A stretch of DNA of 64,000 bases from Cephalotus follicularis (taxonomy: Eukaryota > Streptophyta > Magnoliopsida > Oxalidales > Cephalotaceae). The notes under the pieces are model-generated. The model saw only the letters and a list, made by a program, of their open reading frames with translations. It made no database searches and was not told the origin of the DNA. A program made the translations under genes and the position numbers. Positions within the stretch are counted from its first letter, which is position 1. Each line of letters starts with the position of its first letter. Where the stretch lies: the NCBI GenBank assembly GCA_001972305.1, contig BDDD01003358.1, positions 1-64,000 on the forward strand. Reading direction: 5' to 3'. Shown one piece after another: positions 21,341 through 32,716 of this stretch.

Positions 21341-22879
21341 TTACATTTCAAAAAGGTGGGGAAATGTCTCCCTCATTTCTTCGTCACGTTCCCACGTAGC
21401 CTCCTCCGCTCTGTGAAAACGCCACAACACTTTGACCATAGGAATGGTCTTGTTCCTTAGAACCTTTTCTGTGCGATCCACTATCCTTGTTGGCCTTTCT
21501 TTATATGTCAATCTCGGACTGATGAATCCAGGGTCGTAGCTCAAAATGTGAGATGGGTCGGGTACGTATTTCCGTAACATGGAAACATGAAATACGTTAT
21601 GCACGTCCGACAAGCTAGGCGGTAGTGCAATCTGGTATGCTACCTCCCCCACTCTCTCCAGTATCTCATAAGGTCCAATGTACCTCAGAGCGAACTTTCC
21701 TTTAAGGCCAAAATGGTATATCCCCTTCGAAGGCGAGATCTTCAAGAATACATGATCTCCTTTCTCAAACTCCAGCTTTCTCCTCTTGCTGTCGGCGTAA
21801 CTCTTCTGCCGACTCTGTGCAGCTAGCAGTCTCTTCTTGATCATCTCCACTTTATCAGTGGTCTCTTACACTAAATCCGGTCCCAGCACTTGTCTCTCAC
21901 CTACTTCATCCCAACAAATAGGTGACCTGCATTTCCTCCCGTATAAAGCTTCATAGGGAGCCATTCCAATACTGGTGTGGAAACTGTTGTTGTAGGAGAA
22001 CTCGATCAATGCCAGATGATCCTCCCAACTCCTAGAAAAATCAATCATGCAAGCCCGTAACATATCCTCCAGAGTCTGGATCGTACGCTCGGACTGTCCG
22101 TCAGTCTGTGGGTGAAAAGCAGTGCTAAAGTTCAAGGTTGTTCCCATACTAGCTTGGAACTTCTTCCAGAACCTTGAAGTAAATCTAGCATCTCGGTCGC
22201 AGACAATACTGACTGGCATCCCATGCAATCTCACTATCTCCCGGATATACAATCGAGCAAGCTTCTCGATAGAATATGTCATGTTCATCGGAAGAAAGTG
22301 TGCGGACTTAGTAAGTCTGTCTACAACAACCCACACTGCTTCATGCTGATTCCGTGACCTCGGCAATCCTGACACAATGTCCATGGTCACGTGCTCCCAT
22401 TTCCATTGCACCACTGGTAGCGATTGTAGTAGTCCCATAGGTTTCTGATGTTCAGCCTTCACTCTCTGACAGGTCAAACACCGTGCTACATATTTTGCCA
22501 TCTCTCTCTTCATACCGCTCCACCAGTAGTTCTTCTTCAGGTAGTGCCACATCTTTGAACTTCCTGGGTGAACATTGTACCTCGATTTGCGAGCTTGTTG
22601 TAATATCTCACGCTTGATAGCCTCATCATCTGGAACACATATCCTCCCCCGGAACCTCAGTATGCCATCAATATGAACGGAGAACTCAGAATCAGCGTCT
22701 AGGTTCTCACGAATACTCCACAAGTCAGCATCACTATACTGAGCAGTCAAAATACGCTCGAGAAGTTCCGGCTGTGCTCTCATACTCGCCTCAATCACTC
22801 CATGGGAAACCATGAACGGATTCCATCTCTGAAATTCCTCCAATAGGTTCCACTGTGAGACCATAGCTCCAGCAATCAT
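21341..22879 (-). pseudogene. Element B integrase and chromodomain
   Basis: The zinc-binding part ([11 protein letters not shown]...CLTCQRVK) is at about 22590-22450. The DDE core shows [11 protein letters not shown] (about 22384), [12 protein letters not shown] (about 22200) and QTLEDMLRA (about 22080). The C-terminal part contains KGDHVFLKISPSKG, then VFHVSMLRKYV and a chromodomain-like end KVLWRFHRAEEATWE (about 21440-21390) to FPHLFEM. A TAA at about 21868 separates the core from the C-terminal 169 codons. Confidence 0.9.
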
Positions 22880-24344
22880 CGCCTTGTGACTCAGCGCATC
22901 AGCCACTACATTTGCCTTTCCCAGGTGGTACTGAATATTGCAGTTGTAGTCATTGAAGAACTCCACCCATCGCCTCTGTCTCATGTTGAGATCCTTCTGG
23001 GAAAACAAATATTTTAAGCTCTTGTGGTCAGTAAAGATTTCAAACTGAGCTCCATAGAGATAGTGCCTCCATTTCTGTAAGGCAAATACTATGGCTGCCA
23101 ACTCAAGGTCGTGTACGGGATAGTTTTCCTCGTACGGCTTCAACTTCCTTGATGCGTATGCAATCGCCCTGCCATGTTGCATAAGAACGCATCCCAATCC
23201 TTTCCCAGAAGCATCAGTGTAAACAGTAAATCCCTCATTACCCTCAGGTAATGCCAACACCGGAGCCGAAACTAACCAACTCTTAAACTGTTGGAAACTT
23301 GTCTCACAAGACTCGTCCCACACAAAACTGGACTTTTTCTGAGTCAACTGTGTCAGTGGTGCAGCAAGTTTCGAGAATCCCTCGATGAATCTGCGGTAAT
23401 AGCCAGCCAATCCCAAGAAACTACGCACCTCCGTAACGTTCCTCGGTTGGGGCCAATCAACAATGCTCTCAATCTTCGAAGGATCCACTGACAATCCTTC
23501 ACTCGACACTATGTGACCGAAGAAAGTCACATGATCCAGCCAAAATTCGCACTTGCTGAATTTGGCGTACAGCTGTTCCTTCCGTAGTATCTGCTATACA
23601 ATCTTCAAGTGCTGCATGTGTTCCTCAACGCTCTCTGAGTAGATCAGGACGTCATCTAAGAATATCACAACAAACTGATCAAGATAAGGTTGGAACACTC
23701 TGTTCATCAGACACATAAAGGCTGCAGGAGCATTAGTCAAACCAAACGGCAGTATCAGAAATTCGTAGTGCCCATATCTGGTTCGAAATGCAGTCTTCTC
23801 CACATCACCTTCTTGGATCCTCAACTGATGATAACCTGTCCTCAGGTCAAGTTTGGAGAACACAGTTGAGCCTTGGAACTGATCGAACAATTCCTCAATA
23901 TGTGGCAGAGGATACTTGTTCTTCACCGTCACTTGATTCAGCAACCTGTAATCAATGCATAGACGCATTGATCCATCCTTCTTCTTCACAAATAGAACCG
24001 GTGCTCCCCACGGTGAAACACTCGGTCTGATAAAACCCTTGTCAAGATAGTCCTGCAATTGAACTTTCAACTCTTTCAGTTCGACAGGAGCCATTCGGTA
24101 TGGTGCTCTGGATATCGGAGCAGTTCCAGGCAATAACTCAATGCTGAACTCTATGTCCCTCTTCGGTGGCAATGAAGTGAGTTCATCTGGAAACACATCA
24201 GGAAAATCACATACAACAGGCACTTGATCAATACTAGGAGTACCTTTCGTATGATCGATCACATACGCCAAATAGCCCTCGCATCCTTGCTTGAGATATT
24301 TCTGTGCTCGTGTATATGAAATGATCGGAGCAGTAATATTCTTC
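22880..24344 (-). pseudogene. Element B reverse transcriptase and RNase H domains
   Basis: RT motifs in order are [18 protein letters not shown] (about 24018-23965), [33 protein letters not shown] and the catalytic FLDDVLIYS (23663-23637). RNase H follows with [11 protein letters not shown] (about 23224-23192), the [10 protein letters not shown] helix (about 23105) and [15 protein letters not shown] at about 23596, between the catalytic loop and the thumb, replaces a Gln codon. The active-site residues themselves are intact. Confidence 0.9.
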
Positions 24345-25903
24345 TCCTCGATAAACTTACATTCAGTCCCATCTTGCAGATAAAATGTCATCATCTTGTT
24401 GTAACAGTCAACACAAGCATGATGAGCATATAGCCAATCCATCCCCAAGATTACATCAAAATCTCGGATAGGTAACACTATCAGGTCAGCAGACAATTCT
24501 ATCTCAGCTATCACAATTTCACAGTCTTTCATAACAGTATCAGACAAAAGACAAGTACCCGCAGGAGTACTCACCTCCAGAACATACGGTAATCTAGAAG
24601 TAACACCATGCAACTTACGAGCAAAACTAGACGCAATAAAGGAATGTGTTGCACCAGGGTCAATCAACACATGTGCTAATATGCCAGATACGTAAATGGT
24701 ACCTCCCACAACAGTAGTAGAATCTGGCACATCATCTTTAGATAAGGTGTAGACCCTACCTTTCACAATCCCCTTTCTGGTGTCCTTCCGTGGTTGAGCT
24801 GCCGCAACACTACCACTAGCACCAACACTCCCCTGTTGGCTGCGTGCTTGATCCCTTATCATCGGGCAATTAATCACCATGTGATCCTGTGAACCACACC
24901 TCAAGCATTTTCCCATCTTCTTCCAACAATCGGCCTCATCATGGTTTGGACGACCACAAAACGTACATCCACTAGTATTCTGCTGACTGTTTCGGCCAGG
25001 TGTCCTTGATCGTGTGCGTATAGAACCACCTTGCCCTCTGTTGTCAGATCTGGTTGACTTAGCAGGATTGTTGCTTCCCTGCCCCTGTGACTGTACGGCC
25101 CTCGATTGATTAGTACGAGTCTGTTCTGCCTCCAAGATCATGGCTCTCTCAGTAACATCAACAAAAGTGTTTAGCTGCAATAACAACAATTTGGATATGA
25201 TATCTAGTCGAAGGCCTTTCAGAAACCTTCGTATCATCCGTGCCTCACCCTCCACAAGATAAGGCGTGTGTCTGGCCAGCTCCACAAATCTGGTCTGGTA
25301 CTGAGCTACCGTCATATCTCCTTGTCGTAATTCCAGTAACTCTGTCTCCCATCTGTCACCCTCTATCCGCGGTACATAAGCATCCAGAAACTCGGACTAA
25401 AATCTGTCCCAAGTCCGGTTAATTACGCGGGTCTCCCATTTCACTTCAGTTCTCTCCCACCAGTACGTAGCTTCGCCCCACAAGCGATATACAGCAAAAC
25501 TAAGCTTCTGCTCATCAGTACAGTCTAGAGCAACAAATATCTTTTCCAAATCCCTGATCCACCGTTCAGCTACAGTAGCATTCAACTCACCACTAAAGGT
25601 CGGAGGATTCTGTCGCATAAACCGCTCCAGATCTCGGCCAAATCCACCTGCATGACAAGCATCCGGTGCTGGCTGATATGCCCGGTTAGCCTCATACATC
25701 TGTCGTATCTGTTCCATGTTCGCTGTATTTGCTTGCATTTGCTGTTGGAAAAGATCAGCTAGGTTATCAAAATTACTCCGCTCCTCATAGACTGGAGGAA
25801 CATTCACTCCTTCATTCATTTGCGGAACATTTTCAGGTACTGGCGGAGCATTGAATCCCTCGTCGGCTCTACACCTTCCTCTTCGTCCTCTTCTTGGATC
25901 CAT
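24345..25903 (-). pseudogene. Element B gag and protease domains
   Basis: Capsid motifs ERWIRDLEKIFVAL and YWWERTEVKWE stand at about residues 110-160. The knuckles are [14 protein letters not shown] and [14 protein letters not shown] (about 24967-24864). The protease has [12 protein letters not shown] (about 24668-24635), and [11 protein letters not shown] near 24440. The catalytic triad position reads D-P-G in all copies of the window, a variant also found in other plant Gypsy proteases. One stop (about 25399) interrupts the capsid. Confidence 0.88.
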
Positions 25904-25911
25904 TTAGTTTC

Positions 25912-25921
25912 CTATATGGAA
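25912..25921 (-). promoter_or_regulatory. Putative 3' splice acceptor, element B
   Basis: Minus strand: CCTAATGATTTTTGTCATTC then CATATAG/GAAAC, with gag ATG at 25903. The partner donor GTAAGT is at 27781-27776. Predicted intron about 1,870 nt. Confidence 0.45.
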
Positions 25922-25991
25922 TGACAAAAATCATTAGGAACATTTCACTCAAATTCCGAGAAACTTATCCCAGCTAGCATATATGGAATAT

Positions 25992-26003
25992 GCTCTGATA
26001 CCA
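25992..26003 (-). other. Primer-binding site, element B
   Basis: Minus-strand TGGTATCAGAGC, three bases from the 5' LTR border (26007). Confidence 0.88.
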
Positions 26004-26006
26004 TGC

Positions 26007-28070
26007 TGTCACACCCCGTTATTCGGTTCCATTAAGAGAAGCATATGTGGTGATATCAGTATTAACATAATATTCCAGCATTCATTTAACAGTATATAAA
26101 TAATATGCAGAAGCAGTCAATAAGCCGAAATATAAATACAACCGCCCACACGCATCCCATACTGCGTGCGGGTACAAGTCAAAATTATCCTTAACATAAG
26201 GAAAAAAATACAACAGTACACGGACTGTGATCCGTTCAGTACAATTACAGTACAACATAAGGAATAACAACCTTAATATCGAAAATAAGAAGCTCTCCAA
26301 GCTTCAGCAGTACTCCCCAAGTCTTTGCTCAATATGAAATTGTAGGGGGTTAGCCGTTTTCCTCACTTGGCTAAGTAGGTAAATAAAGCATGCAGAAGAA
26401 AATATACATGCAAATATGTAATGTCATATGTAATTATTTCCAATAGATACGCAATCATGCCAAGTGGCCATAGACAGTACATATGCAAGAATACCGTACA
26501 AGGGTACAATCAATTCATACAGTGGTTTGGGTGTCACCTGTCGCTAACTCCTAGCACCAACTGTGCACCACCTAGCTATCACCTTTACTCCAAAGATGAC
26601 AGGTAGGTAAGATTTACTACCGGCGTTGGCGGGTAGTTTAACAATGAAAATCTGTAATGCAGACAGTAAGGGTGATACTCTGGCCAACTCCTGGCACCCA
26701 GAATCACATCCATATTCAGTGATATCCTGCATCACTAAACTATGGCAGTAAGCATAGACAATCAATTCATTCAGTGCAATTCAGTAATAATACTACATAT
26801 ATAATTAATATGCAATATCATAAAACATTTCAGTGATCGTACATCTCATATGAGGAAAACGATATCAGTACAGTGGTGGTTCTCGATTGGAGAACAAAAT
26901 AGTAACAGTGCCTCTAGTGAGAGGAAAATATCAATTGGTATAACAAGATTTTCAAATAGAAAACCGTTTACAAAACCATTGTTTATACTTGAAGCATTAA
27001 GTTGGTGAATCCGTGAATATGTATGCATATCAATAAAATTTTACCCAATAACAATGATAATGATTACAATATAACATATCAGGAATGTTTGCAACCACAA
27101 TCAGTTCATTTGATCAATTTACAATTTTCTACACTTTCTGGTCTAAAGCGTTGACAGTTAGTATTTAAGCATCGACGGTAAAACACCCGGCGTCGACATT
27201 ACACAGTTTGAGCGTCGACATTCTAAGCATTACTATGTCATTTTCGTATTAAAGCGTCGACAGTTACATTATAAGCGTCGACGCTTCTAGGTTTCATACG
27301 AATCCCAGGAGCAGTTTCAAAACAGGGGATGCATGGAAATCAATTTAACTCGGTACAATTCATTATGCAACCAAGTATCAACTATCATAACATACTACAC
27401 ATGTTATATGTTCAAAAACATGTCTAAATCCCCTACCTCAAATGCTATCCCAAGATCAATTTGGAAGTGATCTTCCACTTTGTTTATCCAAGCTTTTCAC
27501 CAACAAAGCTTACAAATCCAGCAAGATTAATCTATATCATGCATGTTTACAGGTTTTAGATACGAATTCAGTAGGTTAAATAGTCACCTAACCATGATAG
27601 CATCAAGGAATTGAACCAAAGCTTATAATCACTAAGCTCCATCTCTTTGAACAACATAACAAGTTCAAGTTCTAATCCTAGATTCTCTCCCTAAGGTTTG
27701 TCAATAGTGGACATGCATATCAATTCAATCTATCTCCATAATTGTTAATCATAACAACAACAAGGTATTTCGGTTACTTACCAAATCCAGGTGATGTTCC
27801 CAAGCTTTCCTCTCTTTGCTTCAAGTTTCTTCCTCCTCTAGCATTCCTCCAATAATTATCCCGTTGAACTCATAATTCTCTCAGTGTTTCTAACACTCAA
27901 ATAGATCAAACACCAGCTGGTATAAGAGTTCAATTCGTACCTTTAATTTTCCACAGTTGGTTTAGCCTTTAGTGCCCAACCCTCTCTCTCCTTCATGCAT
28001 GCTCCCTCTTTTGTTCTTATTCTAAGTTTGCAAATTGTGCAGGTTTTGCAGGTTGATGGAAGGCATGCAA
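26007..28070 (-). mobile_element. Element B 5' LTR, part next to the PBS
   Basis: Near-identical to 7637-9679. It ends at the S1 insertion, and TGCAA at 28066-28070 is the S1 target. It contains the hairpin block (26618-26639), the array 2 sites (27147-27282), the GTAAGT donor (27781-27776) and a TATA-like context near 27921-27927 that has mutated to TATACC in this copy. Confidence 0.9.
27147..27283 (-). repeat. Phased TCGA array 2, element B 5' LTR
   Basis: Core starts are 27151 (TTGA), 27172, 27193, 27215, 27257 and 27278. Steps are 21, 21, 22, 42 and 21 bp, so a seven-slot array with one empty slot near 27236 explains the spacing. Confidence 0.8.
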
Positions 28071-30017
28071 TGTAATATCCCGTTCGTTCGTAGATGTATT
28101 TTTACGGGTTCGTAAATATATTTTACGGATTTTATATGTGCTTTCGGACTTTTAATTGTGTTTAAATTTAAAGTCCGGTTGCCCTACGATTTGGGTTTAT
28201 GTGAATTGTGCGGTATGATACCGGTCCGATATTTGGGTATGTTATGCTATGTTGGGTTTTATAAATTCTTATTTTAATCCAAAACTTATTTTATTAAAAA
28301 CAAATTATTATTCTTTTATTTTAATATTCCTAAATTCCTTTTTCATTATTAATTCTTTAATTATTAATTCTTTTTATTTCCTTTTCCTATTTTATCATTT
28401 TCCACCCTTTTCTCCTACTTCCTTCCACCATCTTCTTCCTTTCCAGCAGATTCCTCCTTCCCACTGTAACGCCCCAGATCCGAGTCCACTTTATGCTCAA
28501 AGCGAACTTCGAGGATTCGGTGCGTTACGTGGGGGTGAAACATCTAATCTTTTAACAATCTTACTTAATTGCTAATATCTAGAAATAACTTGATATACTG
28601 AACCTCAAAATTTTATACTCTTATTTAAATCATCATACATCATAATAATTATAGTCAACATCTTACATTTCCACAAGATCTATCAAAGGTATTATACAGC
28701 GGAAAACATTAGTTTATAATGTCATAAAATATTACACAAACTATGTTCGTAACATAATTCGTAAAATAAATTCCTTCCGAAATATCACTTATGAGCTCCT
28801 GCCAAAGCTCGACTTTCCTCGTTCAATCATTTCCTGGAAAAATTTTAGTTGAAAACAAAAAACATTGAATGGAGTGAGCACCAAAATAGCTCAGTAAGAA
28901 TTATCGTAATAAAACATTGTTGAAATTCATTTTTCGGTATTTTTATAAAACCAGTATATTTCACATTCATTCATTTCTTTTCTGATCATAACTCATGAAT
29001 CAGAATATTTTATAAATACTGAGGGGTTGTAAAAACGTAAATAACCCTGTTGAACCTTTGCTTCACCGGGGCATTGTGCACTCCCCGATTACTATCATTA
29101 CTAAGCATTGCAAGCCCGAGAGCACTCTCCGCTCATATTAATCACATTAATCTTTTACTAGATTAATCCACCCTGGATCGCAATCCAGTCGTTGTTCATC
29201 TCAGCATGTTGCAAATTTCTCATTTGTAAAAATAATCATTTCTTGATACTTCGAGTGATCAGCTCAAAGCATCCATAATTAACTTTGTAAAACATTTTCT
29301 TGAATTTATATTTCAAACGGAAATATTTTAAAATAGTAGTATAGAATTTCGTAAAGAAATTGGCAGCAATTCAACGTAGAATTTAAGAATTTTCATAAAT
29401 CTAAAATAGACATTTTACCACGAATATTGGCAGAAATTTAAAATACAGGAACGTAATAATTATAAAAGATATATATAAATAAGTTATTTAAATATCGAGC
29501 ATAAAAATTGCTAAATTGAAATATTAAATTAAAAATTAACTTCCTCCACTCGGTCAGACGGATATACCGATCATATCAATGGGAAAGTTAAATTAAATTG
29601 AATTGATAAAATAAACAGTTGCAACGAGCATAAAACTACTTAATTAAAATATTAAATTAAAAATTAACTTCCTCCACCCGGTCAGACGGATATACCGATC
29701 ATATCGATGGGAAAGTGAAATTAAATTGAGCTGATTACTAAAATAAAATACTTAAAAAAACTGAATAGAAATTCTTAACATAAACTATTTTTTTAGAAAA
29801 AGAACAGGAATCCTTACTTTGCTTTATCTCCTTCTCTATTTTCTTCACACTGAAGAAATTGTTATGCTAAAATCCCAACAAAATTCTCTTTTCTCCTCTT
29901 TCTCTCTTTCTCTCTTCCTCCTCTTCTTTCTTTTTCTCTCTTCTTTCTCTTTCTCTCTTCCTTCTCTCCTTTCTCCCAAATTTTTCTTCAAATTTTTTTT
30001 CTTCTACTGAACACTGT

Positions 30018-30028
30018 TATTTATAGGA
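30018..30028 (-). promoter_or_regulatory. TATA box of solo LTR S2
   Basis: Minus-strand CCTATAAATAA. A phased TCGA array lies directly upstream (30037-30313 in plus numbering), and a GA-rich leader with a GTAAGG donor-like site lies downstream. Confidence 0.6.
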
Positions 30029-30036
30029 AATGTCAA

Positions 30037-30313
30037 AGCGTCGACGGTTACTCTCAAAGCGTCGGCGGTTAAGGGTTTTACCCGAGTTTTTCACCTCAAT
30101 CCCGACTAAAGCGCTGACGCTTTCTTACAAGGCGTCGCCGCTTTTAAGTCTTCGTCAACGTCAACGTCAACGTCAACAGACCTACCTGACCCTAAAGCGT
30201 CGACATTTACATTTAAAGCGTCGACCGTTACCCAAAGCGTCGACTCTTTAGCCCTAAGCGTTGACTGTTTGCACTGGTTTAAAACGCAGATAGAAGGGTT
30301 CTAAGCGTCGATT
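30037..30313 (-). repeat. Phased TCGA array in S2 (AAGCGTCGAC type)
   Basis: Core starts are about 30041, 30062, 30114, 30135, 30200, 30221, 30240, 30261 and 30308. Adjacent sites are mostly 19-21 bp apart and the larger gaps are near multiples of that. A short GTCAAC hexamer run (about 30155-30178) sits in the middle. The array ends about 10 bp from the TATA box. Confidence 0.8.
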
Positions 30314-31183
30314 GCCTTCTTTACACAATAGCAATCATCTTTCCAATATTAATATCTTACATGGAAATTTGGGTGCTTACACCCACCATCTGAATTCACA
30401 TGTTAATTCCTTCTTTTCTCATTTCATAATCCAGAAAAGTTCCCCCTTTCTTCCCTTTTGTCAAATCATGTCTCATTCTTTTTGCTTTCTTGGAGTATCT
30501 TGCCATTTTATATGTTGCCTTCATTCCTTCTTGCAAGTCAGCCGAATTTGCCTTGTTATTGTGCAATAATCTGCTGTGTGAATCATTCTTCAAATTCCAG
30601 AAGGTAATCTCAACCCTTAATTGTTTCTTTTGGGTTAAATTCTCTTAGTTTGCTATGTATGTCTAAAAATACCATGGTTTTGTATTTTTTTTCTTTCTTT
30701 GTTTCTGTTCACAGCAGATTGTGTGTTGGTGTTTGTGTTATTCCTACTATTTTCTGGGTTCCTTAACATCACTACAGGTTAGTGAATTCGTCCTCTTTAA
30801 TTATAGTTTTGTTTCAATGGCTTACTTTGAGTTTTTGTGCTCTTGGTATCTTGGAGTCTTTGATTCTTGCCTAAAAGTGTTGTCATTGTGTTAGTGATGT
30901 TATCTGTACGTTTTATGCACCTATATATGTCACAAACTGAGTTTATAAAATCTGTATTTGATAAAACACAAAATCTGGACATGTTCATGCAATGTCTTCT
31001 TGCTTCCTTTTGCAAGTTAAATCATGGAAAGGTCGTTTCTTTGTCAAATTTGTGTTTGAAAGTCACCTACAAGTCATATATAATCATATATTTATGTCCA
31101 TATGTCTTTGGTTTAATGTAGAAATCATTTGAACCATTTTCAGTAGCAAATCGTCAGATTTCCAACTGTTCTGTTGCCCAGAA

Positions 31184-31327
31184 CAGCCGACTGTCTGAGT
31201 GAACAGTCGACTGGAATGGTTGCGTAGTCGACTGGATTGAAGAACACAGTTGACTACCTGTATTTTTGGTTGAGTAGTCGACTGTTCATATGATCCAGTC
31301 GACTGGACCCCTGTTCTAGTCGACTGG
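31184..31327 (+). repeat. Phased TCGA array in S1 (CAGTCGACTG type)
   Basis: Seven sites have core starts at 31187, 31207, 31228, 31250, 31278, 31299 and 31320; steps 20, 21, 22, 28, 21, 21. The 28-bp step recurs in H and in array 1 of A, D and F. Confidence 0.85.
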
Positions 31328-31864
31328 TATGCCCTGGAATGTGCTGTTTTGACCCGTTTTGATTCGTTTGACCCCCGAATCGATCCGAATCTTTTCCAAA
31401 CACTTTTATGAGTCTGTTTAATGCTTCTAATGTGTTTTAAACTCTTATACATATGATTTTGAATGTCTTTATAGATTTTTGTACTTCAAGTGGATTCCAT
31501 TTAAAATTGTCTATTCGTAAGTACTTTACAAGCGCATAAGGTACGGATTTTCTGTTCCTTGGCTATCTGACCTTCAAACTGAAACTGTTTTGATAAACAT
31601 CTTCGTTTATGAAGTCAATGATGTTTCATGATTTTGATATGTTTTGAATTTAAAGTTGTTTTTACATTTTAATTGATTCCGACTTTATCTATACAATATG
31701 TTATGGTACGAAATGTTAAGATACGATATGTTATGATATGATATGTTATAATACTGTTGTGAGCAGTTTTTTTTTGAATATGTTGTGTGAAAACATATTT
31801 TATGTGTTTTAAGTTGATTTTTATAAATCAATTATTTTAATTTAAATACTGAGTATTGTACCCA

Positions 31865-31885
31865 CCTATGGGGCGTATCCATAGG
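31865..31885 (+). promoter_or_regulatory. GC-rich stem-loop in S1 LTR
   Basis: CCTATGG and CCATAGG pair over a 7-base loop. LTR H keeps a shorter version (CTATGG/CCATAG, about 37773-37791). It sits in a conserved block that continues GGCCTGGCACGG and GTAGCGGTGTGATTAG. Confidence 0.4.
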
Positions 31886-32716
31886 CACGTCGTGGGCCTG
31901 GCACGGGGAAGTGACACTCCCGTAGCGGTGTGATTAGACTACGGCGTCTCTGAGTGTATGAACGAATCCCATAAGGTGGATTTGTGGATCCGCTATGTGA
32001 TAGAGGCGTATGAATCGATTCGAGTTTATGTGATCTGAGGTGAATTCAGATATGTGATCCGAAGTGTGATCGGACATGTGTATGTGAGAATTGACTTGTG
32101 TAGTGCCGTACACTTCAATTCTAGTGGACATGTGGAATTAGCGCCTCCCTTGCCAAAATTTATGATATGTGATATGAATATGGCTCAGTATGTTTTAAAC
32201 AATTATGATTTCGATGTTTCGTAATTGTTTCGAAAAGTATGAAATTGTCATTTGAATATGATTAAACTGTCTTAACTGTTTACGATTTCAGTTACGTTAT
32301 TATTGAAATATAAATGTTTTAAATTACCATTACTGTTTTATTTCCCTTATCCGTACTGAGGTTTGCTCAGCCACATCTTGTTTTCCATGCGACAGGTTTT
32401 CAGGAGCAGCGGGGAAAAGTGTGATTGAGTGATGACCACCCTATGTGTTGGATCCCTAGGAGAGTGATCCTTATGTTATGTTTAGTGGTCCGAACCAGGG
32501 ATTTTTATGTTTTATGTTTTAAATTGTAACTTTATTATGTTTTGAATTTTCCGCAACTGCATAATATGACAAATGGTTAAGTTTTAATGTTTCGATATGA
32601 CTGCCACGTTTTCGGCTGTTATTGGTTAGTAAAGCAAAATTTATGAGTTTGTTAAGTTATGATATGTATGATACGACCCTGTGACGACTCCCGCCGTCTG
32701 GGGGTGTTACATGCAA

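Larger units (their letters stand above)
21341..25903 (-). pseudogene. Element B gag-pol polyprotein, three premature stops
   Basis: One frame of about 1,520 codons starts MDPRRGRRGRC and runs through capsid, two CCHC knuckles, protease, RT, RNase H, integrase and chromodomain without any frameshift. Only three stops interrupt it: TAG at about 25399 (capsid, DRF/SEF), TAG at about 23596 (RT) and TAA at about 21868 (after integrase, DLV/ETT). All three replace Gln codons by C to T. Gag and pol in a single frame is the usual arrangement in chromoviruses. This is the best-preserved copy in the window and the reference against which deletions in A, D, F and C were judged. Its ATG lies eight bases after the predicted splice acceptor. 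Confidence 0.92.
28465..30381 (-). mobile_element. Solo LTR S2 nested in S1
   Basis: TGTAACGCCCC...GGGTGCTTACA flanked by CCCAC (28460-28464 and 30382-30386), 1,917 bp. Judged by the GGGGCGTTACA end it reads on the minus strand. There is no internal region. A CT-rich tract (about 29875-30005, GA-rich on the element's sense) lies downstream of a canonical TATA box and upstream of a GTAAGG (29817-29812). It is the deepest insertion in the window (C, then B, then S1, then S2). Confidence 0.9.
28071..32711 (+). mobile_element. Solo LTR S1, interrupted by S2
   Basis: TGTAATATCCCG...GGGGTGTTACA flanked by TGCAA (28066-28070 and 32712-32716). Without S2 and its duplicated target it is about 2,719 bp. 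No PBS, internal domain or second LTR follows, so it is a solo LTR left by LTR-LTR recombination. It belongs to another Gypsy LTR family than A/B; H and the fragment at 1-272 are relatives. A GC-rich block (31861-31950) holds a CCTATGG/CCATAGG stem (31865-31885). Confidence 0.9.

Noticed and set aside
21274-25422. Opposite-strand open frames over gag-pol (for example 22122-22349, 23788-24030, 25240-25422)
   Set aside because: They are shadows of the minus-strand polyprotein, with no independent start signals or domains.
28249-28575. 108-codon plus-strand frame across the S1/S2 border
   Set aside because: It spans the insertion junction of S2, so it did not exist before the insertion, and it is low-complexity.
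29819-30010. Possible small hydrophobic protein rich in Phe, Leu and Ser
   Set aside because: It is the translation of a CT-rich tract in the S2 leader.
30155-30178. GTCAAC hexamer run as telomere-like repeat
   Set aside because: Only about four units, within the S2 TCGA array; it does not match the plant telomere unit TTTAGGG.
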